NCBI GenBank assembly: GCA_003024175.1
Contig: MDYQ01000442.1
Coordinates: 1-11,260, forward strand
DNA from: Planoprotostelium fungivorum
Lineage: Eukaryota > Evosea > Variosea > Cavosteliida > Cavosteliaceae
Direction: 5' to 3'
DNA: 11,260 nt
Shown piece by piece: positions 1-7,236 of the stretch (within the stretch, counting starts at the first letter, position 1; each line of letters starts with the position of its first letter). A program made the position numbers and the translations under genes. The notes below the pieces were generated by a model, which was given only the letters and a program-made list of their open reading frames with translations, made no database searches and was not told the origin of the DNA.

Positions 1-18
1 TGTTACAAGCAGATGCGG

Positions 19-257
19 TCATTGGCCGGTGCTGGCTTCTCCCACAGGCTCAAAGTCGTAATACCATCGAAGTATTTCCAGGTTTCTTCCGTTCTCGTGT
101 GTGATGGCTTTCCTCTTTCTCACCAATCGTCCATCACGAAGCGATTTACCACCTTTTGTGATGTCCACGTTCAGCATTAGAGCCCACAACTCTGCTGGAT
201 TGCATATCACATCGTTCGATTGTCTACACCAAGAGAGGGCCAAAGAGCTTGTCCTAT
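19..257 (-). CDS. Possible terminal exon of an unknown minus-strand gene
   Basis: On the minus strand a frame running from a plausible 3' splice site (the pyrimidine-rich stretch ending at 258-259) to a TGA at 19-21 encodes about 79 residues of balanced composition. Its end reads RWYYDFEPVGEASTGQ, and a basic patch (GRLVRKRKAITHENGR) lies just before it. I recognise no family. The upstream sequence on this strand is a long polypyrimidine tract, as expected at the 3' end of an intron, so this may be the last exon of a gene whose earlier exon lies within 614-832. The plus-strand frame over the same bases is also open, so strand choice is uncertain. No start codon is identified. Confidence 0.3.
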
Positions 258-638
258 CTGCCTCCCTTTCCCAGGAAGATGCGACAGGAGAGTATAGAAG
301 AAGAGGAGAGAACACAAGAGAGGAAGAAGAGGCAAGAAGAACAGAGACGAGAGGAGAGATGGGAGGGAACATTGAGAGAAGAGATGAGAAAGAACGGAAG
401 AGAGACGGAGGGAGAAGTCAAAGTGGAGGAGAGGAGGGAGCAGAGATAGGAGAAGATGCGGAAGAAGAAGCGACTGGAGGAGAGGCAGGAGGAGAGACGA
501 GAAAAGAAGTGAATGGAGGAGAAATAAGAAGAGACGGTGATGCAGATGTTGACCCGCTCTCGGATGAGGTGGCTCAGATTAGACACTCACGTGTTGATGG
601 CGCCTCCAGTCAATCAATATCGATTCACAACGTGGTGA
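249..638 (+). pseudogene. Possible broken coiled-coil coding sequence
   Basis: One plus-strand frame from the ATG at 249 reads as a highly charged Glu/Arg/Lys coiled coil with occasional Leu, Met and Trp, for example MRQESIEEEERTQERKKR. It stops at TAG 447-449 but continues with the same character in the same frame (EKMRKKKRLEERQEERREKK), then TGA 510-512, a short piece, TAA 525-527, and 36 more codons to TGA 636-638. Each stop is one base from Gln, Glu or Arg codons that fit the pattern. This suggests a decayed coiled-coil gene. A purine-rich tract makes Glu/Lys/Arg codons by composition alone, so a simple-sequence origin remains likely. Confidence 0.3.
280..545. repeat. Long purine-rich (polypurine/polypyrimidine) tract
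   Basis: The plus strand here is almost entirely A and G, with repeated but irregular gaggag, agaaga and ggagga units. The composition changes sharply at both ends. On the minus strand it is a pyrimidine tract that could lie inside an intron of the possible gene at 19-832. Such tracts can form triplex DNA, but nothing in the sequence shows that this one does. Confidence 0.75.
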
Positions 639-832
639 GATAACGACCAAGGGCGATCCATTTCATCTAAGATGATGTCATTTTGGCTCAAATGACGACA
701 TAGAATACTCTCCAACATGGTGATTATCAACCATCCTTCCTTCCAATCAACACAATGAGTAGCTCTGCAAACAGCACTGAACAGAGGATCTGGCTGATCT
801 CTGCCGATCGGCTTAGTCAACAATCTCCTCAC
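614..832 (-). CDS. Possible exon of an unknown minus-strand gene
   Basis: The minus strand holds a 72-codon open frame ending at TGA 614-616. It contains a mixed hydrophobic and charged stretch (segments DQPDPLFSAVCRATHCVDW and MLESILCRHLSQNDIILDE) that looks more like protein than chance. No domain is recognised. Its start is a GTG in the raw frame, so the true 5' boundary is unknown, and it overlaps the start of the SDR relic on the other strand. With the open segment at 19-257 it could form one gene whose intron contains the polypyrimidine tract. This is inference from strand, order and composition only. Confidence 0.25.
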   Translation of the reverse strand: MRRLLTKPIGRDQPDPLFSAVCRATHCVDWKEGWLIITMLESILCRHLSQNDIILDEMDRPWSLSHHVVNRY

Positions 833-966
833 ACGTCCCGACGTTATCGTCTATGCTGGCGGCAGAGATCCAGCCAAGGCTACAGAGCTGCAGAAGCTGA
901 CAGCAGAGCATAACAACTTGCACATCGTCAAGCTCACTTCTGGCTCTGTAGGCCAAACAAGTGGCA

Positions 967-1291
967 GCTATCATTGACAAGGTCAGACGATCGTTTCGTG
1001 TGTCATCAGTCTGACTCTCCTCTAGCAATCTGGCGGTCTTGACTACGTCATAGCCAAGGCTGGTATCGTTCCATGGATCATTGACTAAAGAGTGTGTTCC
1101 ACTCGGTGACGTGAACAAGCACTTCTATGTCAACGTTTTCGTCTTATTCCAAGCCACCCTTCCTCTTCTCCTCAAGTGACCGACGAGATTCTTCCAGGCC
1201 GTCAGCTTATTAGCGGGCAGCAACGCGTTCGCTCATCAATTGGTCAGGCACGCCATCTGGTACACACAGCTTATCGAAGGCCGTCCTCCAC
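967..1291 (+). repeat. Direct repeat copy 1 (325 bp, inside SDR relic)
   Basis: This segment recurs at 1293-1617 with a fixed offset of 326 and no insertions or deletions. I count six substitutions, all transitions and all in the first half; the last 170 bases or so are identical. It spans the SDR intron and the exon coding the NAG-like and active-site-helix regions. Confidence 0.95.
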
Positions 1292-1292
1292 N
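1292..1292. other. Single unknown base (N) at the repeat junction
   Basis: The only ambiguous base in the window lies exactly between the two 325-bp repeat copies. This is what a scaffold join or an unresolved overlap between two haplotypes would leave, so the duplication may not exist in the genome. Confidence 0.95.
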
Positions 1293-1617
1293 GCTATCAT
1301 CGACAAGGTCAGACGATTGTCTCGTGTGTCATCAGTCTGACTCTCCTCTAGCAATCTGGCGGTCTTGACTACGTCATAGCCAAGGCTGGTATTGTTCCAT
1401 GGATCATTGACTAAAGAGTGTGTTCCACTTGGTGACGTGAACGAGCACTTCTATGTCAACGTTTTCGTCTTATTCCAAGCCACCCTTCCTCTTCTCCTCA
1501 AGTGACCGACGAGATTCTTCCAGGCCGTCAGCTTATTAGCGGGCAGCAACGCGTTCGCTCATCAATTGGTCAGGCACGCCATCTGGTACACACAGCTTAT
1601 CGAAGGCCGTCCTCCAC
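1293..1617 (+). repeat. Direct repeat copy 2 (325 bp, inside SDR relic)
   Basis: This is the second copy of 967-1291. After 1617 the SDR coding sequence continues to its C-terminal region, so this copy is the one joined to the downstream part of the relic, while copy 1 is joined to the upstream part. The copy of the intron lies at 1308-1351. Confidence 0.95.
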
Positions 1618-1955
1618 TAACTCGTCCGCAGGATATCTGTGGAGTACGCCAAAGACGATCTCGTCGCTATCACGGTACATCCTGGTACAGTCGAAATGGA
1701 CATGTTCCACAAGTTCTTGGAGAGATATGAGTCCTGGATTAGCATAGCCATAAAGTCAGATGATAGTGCTAAGGCTCTGTTGGCAATCGCCGACAAGGCG
1801 ACGAGGGAGAGTCAGGAGAGAGAGAAGAGATAAAAGAATTGTGAGGGCCCTGATGATCCTTTTCTGGAAACCTGTGTGTGAACTCTGGACTATTCCTTTC
1901 CCTAAATATTGCGAGAGAGCGATAGAAGCTCGCATCCATGAAATGACTGTCAGAT

Positions 1956-2246
1956 GTCTCTTGTTGTAGAGGGTGGCAGACAGAACACAAAAAAGCACGA
2001 CACAGGTTGTCTCTCAAGCATTGGTTATCTCCAGTCCGTCAGATCAGGTCTAATCCTATCATAAGACATTACGGACGCTATCTCATCTGCTAATACTCTT
2101 GTGAAAAATCCCGAATGTTTACAGCGGAAAAAGTGTTTTCTCAACATATCGCAGAGAAAGGACTGATACCACAAAGATCGCATCTAAACAAACATCTGTC
2201 CGATAAATCCAACCAAGTATCACAAGAATCGGAAGATGAGAAACTG
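1956..2246 (+). repeat. Diverged dispersed repeat, copy 1
   Basis: This block matches 4468-4719 as a chain of conserved islands in the same order and orientation. They are gtctcttgttgtag, then aaaaaagcacgacacagg, then ccagtccgtcagatcaggt, a gaaaaat-c-cgaa island, acaaagatcgcatc, and a terminal stretch coding SNQVSQESEDEKL. Spacing differs by small indels and by an extra 40 bases or so here. In the last island three base differences are all synonymous in the plus frame. This copy frameshifts relative to the other just upstream of that island, and its downstream frame (to 2513) shows no SET motif. It is probably a remnant of a duplicate of the SET-associated gene at 4483-5156. Confidence 0.7.
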
Positions 2247-2551
2247 TCTCAGTCCCATCTTGGTCCGTCCTTCTCTCGACCACAAGAAACAACCCAAACA
2301 CAAAAACTCACAAGACCTGGGCTCCTTGCAGGTTTGAAAGATGTTTCTTTGTTTTCAAATGCCAACACTGTGTGTAACGGAGATAAACTCAAACGAAGGC
2401 ACGCTAGAATCCAGATCTTTATTTGTTTGTCCAGATCACTTGGTATTGTGATGCATGATGATCGAATATGTGAAAGAAGAGGGTGTGATGATGGTCTGAG
2501 GATGTTGATGTGAAAAAGATCCACTCACTCATCCTGACGTCCAATAATTGA

Positions 2552-2746
2552 GGAAGACAACTGTTGAGAGCCGTCAACCTCGCAGCTTCCTTTGCGACTT
2601 TCAGCGCCACGCTACAGCGGCTTCTTTCTGCGCATACAAACGATCTCGTTCTCACCGTCCAACTGAGGCGATACTGAAGAGAGGATATGACCTTCAGCCA
2701 GGGTCACTGTGTCCACCTCTTGAAAGGTCGTGACCTCATCTGTTGA
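2552..2746 (+). pseudogene. Possible coding fragment, unknown family
   Basis: After a TGA at 2549 the plus frame reads 41 residues of helical, alanine- and leucine-rich sequence (RAVNLAASFATFSATLQRLL, then SAHTNDLVLTVQLRRY). It stops at TGA 2675-2677 and continues for 22 more codons to TGA 2744-2746. Third positions are GC-rich, as in the SDR relic. The minus strand is also open here, so even the strand is unsure. I do not recognise a family. There is no ATG in frame, so if real it is an exon or a broken gene. The remaining 2247-2551 holds only weak frames. Confidence 0.2.
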
Positions 2747-2958
2747 ACTATCAGAACATGAGGCGTGAAAGAAGTCGACTGTGATGGTTGAGCAGCGTGC
2801 TAGAGTTGTGAGCGTTTGTGATTATGATCCATCTTGCCCGTCGCGAAAATATTTTCCTTTGGTTGGCTCAGCTATGTTTGATGTTCTCTTTGTCTCATCT
2901 TGTGGCAGTCAAAGAGCAGAAAGATGGAGTGGGAGAAGATGTTGAACTGAGAAGCGAG
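2747..2958. other. No gene seen
   Basis: No convincing frame, RNA gene or repeat was found between the uncertain fragment above and the 3' end of the minus-strand protease gene. The region should contain the 3' untranslated sequence of that gene. Confidence 0.5.
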
Positions 2959-4086
2959 TCAGTTTAGGGTTAGAATAGGATATGATGGCATATAGAAGAA
3001 AAAGAAATAGGAAGGAATTGCAAAGTGTGAGGACTTGAATGAATACAGAAAGCTGATCGGATCAGATCTTGTGATCTTGTGCCGGAAAAGAGAAAAATCG
3101 GCCATCAGTACAACCCACGTCACGAAAAAAATTACGGATTGCAATGCCTATATCTCACTTGCCAGCCATTTCCAACAGTCGATACACATACTATTCAACG
3201 TACCTTTTGAGGCTGAATCGAATGATGTAAAACAACAAGATTGTTGAAGCGAATATAGCCTTGTATTTTTTGCACTGATTTGAACGTCAGAATACACATG
3301 ATGTACGTACATACGACTCACCCCAGGTATATGTGTCTTTATCCATTCTTTGTCTTTGCGTGGTGGTACTTTACATTCTCCTTTAGGATCAAAGAGGAAG
3401 GTTATCTTCTCAGTATTGATGATGATCAACATCCAATGACCAATATGATGCTCCTTGGGTATATGCACTGGCATGACGAAGAAAGAGATCTTCTTCTCTG
3501 ATAATGCATTGATTGCCTCCCTATAGGGTGAGTGATTATCACGATCATAAAGAGTCACTTGATGTATTTGCTAGGATCTCTCCGATAGCCTGAATCTAAA
3601 ATGTACATGTCCTTTCTATCTCCAAGACTGTGACGCAATGAAATTAGCAGAATATCTGCATCGTATAGACTGTTGGAATTGTCTGCGAATTCTTTGACCT
3701 TTTTCATATCGACATTCAGATGAGACTCTTTTCTTGCGTCAAAGAAAGAAGAGAGACGAGAGAGACTGACCTAAATTCAGCGGATTTTGCTTTCCTTCTG
3801 CATTTGGAGTATTCCCACCCTCTACTTCAGGCTTCATCAATAACCTGGGAGAATCAGACATATCATGGATAGAATCACACACATCTCTCCATCCTTATCT
3901 CCCTCGAGATCTTCATCTATGTTCTTTACAGAAACCACCGCATACTATTCAATCGGGTTAAAGATGTGAGGAGATGATGATACTGACCTCTTCGTCTTCA
4001 AAGTTCCGTTGGTCCTTCATAGATGTATCGACATCACTCACGCTCCCGTTTGGAGCAAACTCTGTGGACCCATCTTGCTTGCTCAT
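2959..4086 (-). CDS. Ulp1/SENP-type (C48) protease-like protein, Cys lost
   Basis: C48 proteases cleave SUMO or related ubiquitin-like proteins from substrates, usually in the nucleus. My model has seven exons: 4086-3988, 3923-3883, 3844-3771, 3727-3559, 3520-3315, 3259-3204 and 3147-2959, ending in TAA at 2961-2959. The introns are 64, 38, 43, 38, 55 and 56 nt, all GT...AG, and all junctions keep frame, giving 277 residues. The ATG at 4086 is the first in frame. Residues 1-72 are acidic and probably disordered; the protease domain runs from about 90 to 240. Catalytic landmarks are His156 in HHIGHWMLIIIN, Asp172 in FLFDPKG and Gln214 in SIQPQK. His-Asp-Gln spacings are 16 and 42, against 17 and 43 in yeast Ulp1 (His514, Asp531, Gln574, Cys580). 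Six residues after the Gln, where Ulp1 has Cys in a DCG motif, this model has Val220 followed by Ile and FFVTW. The protein would be catalytically dead unless exon 7 is wrong. An unspliced read-through instead ends in IDCWKWLASEI, which lacks the correct Gln spacing. It diverges from the SET gene at 4483. Confidence 0.75.
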
Positions 4087-4482
4087 GTTTTCTTTGAGGA
4101 AAAAACAAGCCTTGATTCAACTGATTATTGCGATTGCGCAATTCGCGTAGTGGGCGTTGACGTCCACAAACGAAGAAATAGGAAAATCGCAGTATTCTCT
4201 TCGGATTTGTAGAATGATCGCCCTGCGATCGCCTCGACCACTTTTTTTCGGGCGGGAGAATTGGCGGGTTCACTTGTTGATTGCTCATCTTGATTGTTGG
4301 TTCTTCGTTCGAATGACCACTGTTGATTCTAATCATTCACGGAGTTGCGAAAATCCGGCAACAGCATGCTCCACTGCAGATAGCTTGGGGAAAACGAAGA
4401 CAGTCTTTGTGTTCTCGTTTGGGGTGGCAGAGTGGCAAGGTTCAGCCCGAAAAAAATATAATATTTTGTCTCTTGTTGTAGT
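4087..4482. promoter_or_regulatory. Divergent intergenic region, probable two-way promoter
   Basis: This 396-bp stretch separates the start of the minus-strand protease gene from the first ATG of the plus-strand SET-associated frame, so it should hold the promoters of both. Visible elements are a 10-bp perfect palindrome, attgcgcaat (4133-4142), and a gacgtc core in gttgacgtccac at about 4157-4168. A loose hairpin is formed by aaaacgaagaca and tgttctcgttt at about 4391-4420. No clear TATA box was seen. The open frames here on both strands look like shadows. Confidence 0.35.
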
Positions 4483-4719
4483 ATGACCGTGTGTGCACAC
4501 ACGAAAAAAGCACGACACAGGCCATCTCTCAAGGATTTTCTTTCCAGTCCGTCAGATCAGGTAATATTGTATAACATACGAAGGTTTCAAACGCTCTCCG
4601 TCTGTTACTATGCTCTTGAAAAATTCCGAAACGTGTTTTCAACAAAGATCGCATCATCAACATCACATCTCTTCGATGGATCCAACCAAGTATCTCAAGA
4701 GTCAGAAGATGAGAAACTG
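4468..4719 (+). repeat. Diverged dispersed repeat, copy 2
   Basis: This is the second copy of the block at 1956-2246; the shared islands are listed there. It lies at the 5' end of the SET-associated frame, beginning 15 bases before the ATG at 4483, so the block may cover a leader and first exon. Between the first two islands it carries a perfect palindrome absent from the other copy. Confidence 0.7.
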
Positions 4720-5156
4720 GCAATGATTTTGAGAGTGCTTAGAAGATCCAAACCATCGATGCCTCCCGATTCCTTTACCTTCATCTTCTCGTTTTCCATA
4801 TTACACCAGATTAACAAAATAGGGACGCAGATACTTCCTCAGAGAAGTGAGGAGGTGGCCACCAACCAGAAAAACCGAATCAGATGTTTACTCCGAACCT
4901 TTGTAAGTTTGAGAAGAATCGAATCCATCTCACAATTTCCAAGGTTACAGCAGATGGCTAGATTTATGGACTCATCGGTCCCATGTCGCTGTTAAATCAC
5001 GCATGTGAAGCGCCTCTGGTGATTGATGAATACGGTTGGAGTGTCAGATTCAGAAGGAACGGTCAAATTGACGAGGGAGAAGAGATCACTGTGGATTACG
5101 GAGGAGATGTGAACAAATGGCCTTGGTCATGTGCCATGAGCGGATTGCGCGGATAA
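4483..5156 (+). CDS. SET-domain (lysine methyltransferase-like) gene or relic
   Basis: SET proteins transfer methyl groups from S-adenosylmethionine to lysines, often on histones. The C-terminal exon (4962-5156, TAA at 5154-5156) encodes GPMSLLNHACEAPLVIDEYG and then RRNGQIDEGEEITVDYGGD. These match the SET core motifs NHSCxPN and GEExxxDY that form the cofactor site and catalytic Tyr. The tail KWPWSCAMSGLRG resembles a post-SET CxCx4C zinc motif that has lost two of three cysteines. The exon has an in-frame TAG just upstream (4959-4961) that serves as the AG acceptor of a 59-nt intron (4903-4961, donor GTAAGT). Splicing joins it in frame to the frame from ATG 4483, ending NRIRCLLRTF. That exon contains SESEDEKL-type sequence and LAMILRVLRRS, reminiscent of SMYD-like proteins. 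The N-terminal SET strands and a MYND finger are not seen, so this is short for the family and could be decayed. The SET core is confident; the 5' model is not. Confidence 0.6.
4488..4503. repeat. Perfect 16-bp palindrome
   Basis: The sequence cgtgtgtgcacacacg equals its own reverse complement. It falls just after the ATG at 4483, within the dispersed block. A similar inverted repeat lies at 6207-6222. Confidence 0.9.
4903..4961 (+). other. Predicted 59-nt intron in the SET gene
   Basis: The donor is gtaagt and the acceptor is gctag. Removal joins LLRTF to IYGLIGPMSLLNHAC in frame and removes the TAG that otherwise blocks the SET exon. A nearer AG at 4949-4950 would leave that stop in frame. 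Confidence 0.55.
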
Positions 5157-5779
5157 AAAGAAATCAACACATCCTTTCATATAACATCTGAACGAAGCGA
5201 ATCTACCCAATCGACGAGGAGATCTCTTATGGAATATTAAGCAAAACAGATCAATGATCGGATCCTTCTGTGTCAATGCCGAGCAAAAATACTACAAGAT
5301 CATATATTCACAAGCGGTTACTATTTTCAAGTCAAACGTAGCCACAAGTTGCAGATCCACCGGTATTGTGCTCGATACATTGAGGACAGTGAGTGACTGT
5401 GATGGAGATTACGAGACCTGAGTATAATTCCTGCCTGTCTATTGAGGGGAAAAAGGCAGCGTTCACCTGCAACGAGTACGTTCACAGTGTGTGTCTCTGC
5501 TGCAATTGGGAAGGAGATGACTTCAGATATGATGAGCATCAGGACGAGTTTCACAGGGATGAACATTATGATTCAGAGGAAAAATGGTGAATGTCAAGGG
5601 GCCAGGCGTGTCTGCACCTGCATCGAGTCACATGTCTCGTAAACAATGACTGTGATATTCAGTGTATAAAACATAGAGTAGACTCTCTTTTCAGACCTTT
5701 ATGTCATCTCTTCATCAGTGAGATCACTCATCATCCTCAGGTCCTTCGTTCCAATCACTCCATCTTATCTGCTCCGTGT
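5157..5779. other. No confident gene
   Basis: After the SET stop codon a plus-strand frame stays open from about 5190 to 5420 without a good start (segment EANLPNRRGDLLWN). The two competing small ORFs at 5327-5590 follow, then a Cys-containing plus frame at 5591-5905. None shows a recognisable domain or clear splice structure. No RNA gene was seen. Confidence 0.4.
5327..5566 (-). CDS. Small ORF with signal-peptide-like N terminus
   Basis: This minus-strand frame of 79 codons starts MFIPVKLVLMLIISEVISF: a short basic start, then a hydrophobic core, then PIAAETHTV, which could be a cleavage region. The mature part contains VLVAGERCLFPLNRQAGIIL and no known domain. A secreted protein is possible, perhaps only its first exon. 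The opposite strand (5393-5590) is also open and rich in Cys and acidic residues, including VHSVCLCCNWEGDDF. Only one of the two is likely to be real. Confidence 0.25.
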   Translation of the reverse strand: MFIPVKLVLMLIISEVISFPIAAETHTVNVLVAGERCLFPLNRQAGIILRSRNLHHSHSLSSMYRAQYRWICNLWLRLT

Positions 5780-6295
5780 CTAACGGTGGGAGATGGGCCA
5801 CTCATGCGTCTCTTCAATACGCGAGCGTGTTCTCTTTTTCTCTTCACCACCTTGCACATTCTTGATATCCTCACCACCAAATTCCGAATCCGGTTCCAAA
5901 TCTGAATCTAAATTGTCATGGGTAAACATTGTGGGTACGATGGCTCCGTTGTTGATGAATGATTCCAGATTGAATTGATCTCTGTTTTCCGTTTTGACAA
6001 TCTCCAACTTGATTCCTTCGTTCTCTTCTTCGTTTGATTTCCTCTTGACCAGATTTTCTTGTCTTCGGGGGAGAAAAAACGACAATGCCGATCCATCATA
6101 CGGCTGTGGCTTCTCGAAACCCAGACAGATCACCTCAGGCTGGGATGAGTGAGTTTATGATGTGTAATGGTATTTTACATATCGAAGGACGTAGATGGTG
6201 ACAGCATTGTGTGAGCACACAAAGAATGGTTTCGTGTTGCAGCTACATTGTCTCTCCTTGGTAAAGTCCGCCTTTTTTTTAAAAAAACACTCTGG
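5780..6295 (-). CDS. Acidic protein of unknown function, C-terminal exons
   Basis: Two minus-strand coding segments join in frame across a 39-nt GT...AG intron (6178-6140). The upstream segment (6295-6179) gives 39 open codons including CSCNTKPFFVCSHNAVTIYV. The downstream exon (6139-5780) encodes 119 residues and a stop, starting PEVICLGFEKPQPYDGSALS. The later part is acidic and probably disordered (HDNLDSDLEPDSEFGGEDIK), followed by a basic cluster, EEKKRTRSR, that could be nuclear-targeting. No start codon lies in frame upstream before the TGA at 6298-6296, so at least one 5' exon is missing from this model. No family is recognised. Intron size and signals match the two well-supported genes. 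Confidence 0.4.
6207..6222. repeat. Short inverted repeat (7-bp arms)
   Basis: Arms ttgtgtg and cacacaa flank a 2-base spacer. The element resembles the palindrome at 4488-4503. It is followed by sequence loosely like the second island of the dispersed block, which may be a third, much more diverged copy. Confidence 0.6.
6273..6287. repeat. T8A7 homopolymer pair
   Basis: Eight T are followed by seven A. This is slippage-prone, so frames read across it, including the first segment of the acidic minus-strand gene, could be wrong by one base. Confidence 0.9.
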
Positions 6296-7236
6296 TCACT
6301 CCACAACGGTGCCCGCTTCAAGGCGAGAAAGTGTGAGAGAGGAAGTATCGAGATTCGCCTATGCATGCGTCCATCCATCTTACAAATAATTATTGAGGTT
6401 TAGGCCTTCATCAGTATTGTAGATGGTCAACACCCAAATCTGGGGAGGCAACGAGACTCCACGTCAACCACATGATTGAGACGTCAGAATCACATGCAGA
6501 GAGATTTTTGTTTATTTTTGTTTTGTGTTGTGTTGTGATCTTTGTAGTATCAACATCATTCGGGCCATACAGAACGAGTGCTCACTGAATAATGACGCAT
6601 GCGACAAACCATCACGAAAATGGAGACGGCCAGAGTTCAGATCACCAGGTCAAAATATCACCGATTCTTTCGTCTAAATCTAACTGACAATATTCTGGCG
6701 TACACCGTTGATCGACTTTCATAGAGAAGATCGAATGAAAGCCATGATTTATGTAATGATCCATCTCGAGCTCTTCTTCCTCCCGCTAGCTTCGAACGTT
6801 TCTCCACATCAGCTCTTAGATCAGAGCTGTCTTCTCTCCCAAGATCAATGAACTCAGATTCCCACCGCTGGAGCTTGTCATGGTGCGGTTTGTCCTTTCA
6901 GTTACCGCTCTCGTTGAATGTTTCCTCCAGCTCACGGAATCAAACAGGTGACCTCGTTAGTTCATCCCTTCATCGATTCATCGAGTCCGTTGATGTCTCT
7001 ACCATCAGGGATGGTGAGGTCATACTCTGCTTCAATTCGCCACATCAACTTCTTTGTAAGATGAAAATGATATCTATGATCATTTGACGGATCTATCCGA
7101 TTCATCGTGGCTCACACCGAAATGAATTTCATCGTCATTCATCTCTCTCACCGATTCGAGAAGCATAGATTCAGAAGGCTGAGAGAGCGAGAGACTCTGA
7201 GGAGGAACGTTCTCCTCTGGATGACATAGTCGGACC
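6296..7236. other. No gene seen
   Basis: A T/G-rich simple stretch lies at about 6508-6540 (tttgtttatttttg followed by tgttgtg units). The 79-codon plus frame at 6848-7087 has no recognisable motif, and other frames are similar. I see no RNA gene or mobile element. Confidence 0.5.

Larger units (their letters stand above)
801..1833 (+). pseudogene. Decayed short-chain dehydrogenase/reductase (SDR)
   Basis: SDR enzymes are NAD(P)-dependent oxidoreductases with a Rossmann fold. Family landmarks appear in order but in shifting frames. Near 810-974 a frame gives LVNNLLTRPDVIVYAGGRDP then AKATELQKL, the second strand and helix of the Rossmann fold. A 44-nt intron (982-1025) follows. Then comes GGLDYVIAKAGIV, the family NAG motif with Asn changed to Lys. 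A TAA and a frameshift precede VNKHFYVNVFVLFQATLPLL. After another shift, SAY and SNAFAHQLVRHAIWY match the YxxxK active-site helix, with Lys replaced by Asn. The C-terminal part (1639-1812) reads VEYAKDDLVAITVHPGTVE and DDSAKALLAIADKATRE, typical SDR ending sequence. The Gly-rich cofactor motif at the N terminus is missing. The middle is present twice because of a tandem duplication. Several stops, at least three frame changes and lost catalytic residues make this a pseudogene. The family call is confident; the substrate is unknown. Confidence 0.85.

Noticed and set aside
101-643. 180-codon plus-strand frame through the purine tract
   Set aside because: Its length comes from low stop density in purine-rich DNA. 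The Gly/Glu/Arg mix lacks heptad character, unlike the neighbouring frame.
3148-3558. Unspliced 136-codon protease frame ending in IDCWKWLASEI
   Set aside because: It reads through a GTATGT donor and starts after a 38-nt intron. The DCW does not sit six residues after a suitable Gln, and spliced exons fit Ulp1 spacing much better.
4034-4336. 100-codon minus frame upstream of the protease gene
   Set aside because: It overlaps the true start in another frame, has no domain, and lies in the probable promoter.
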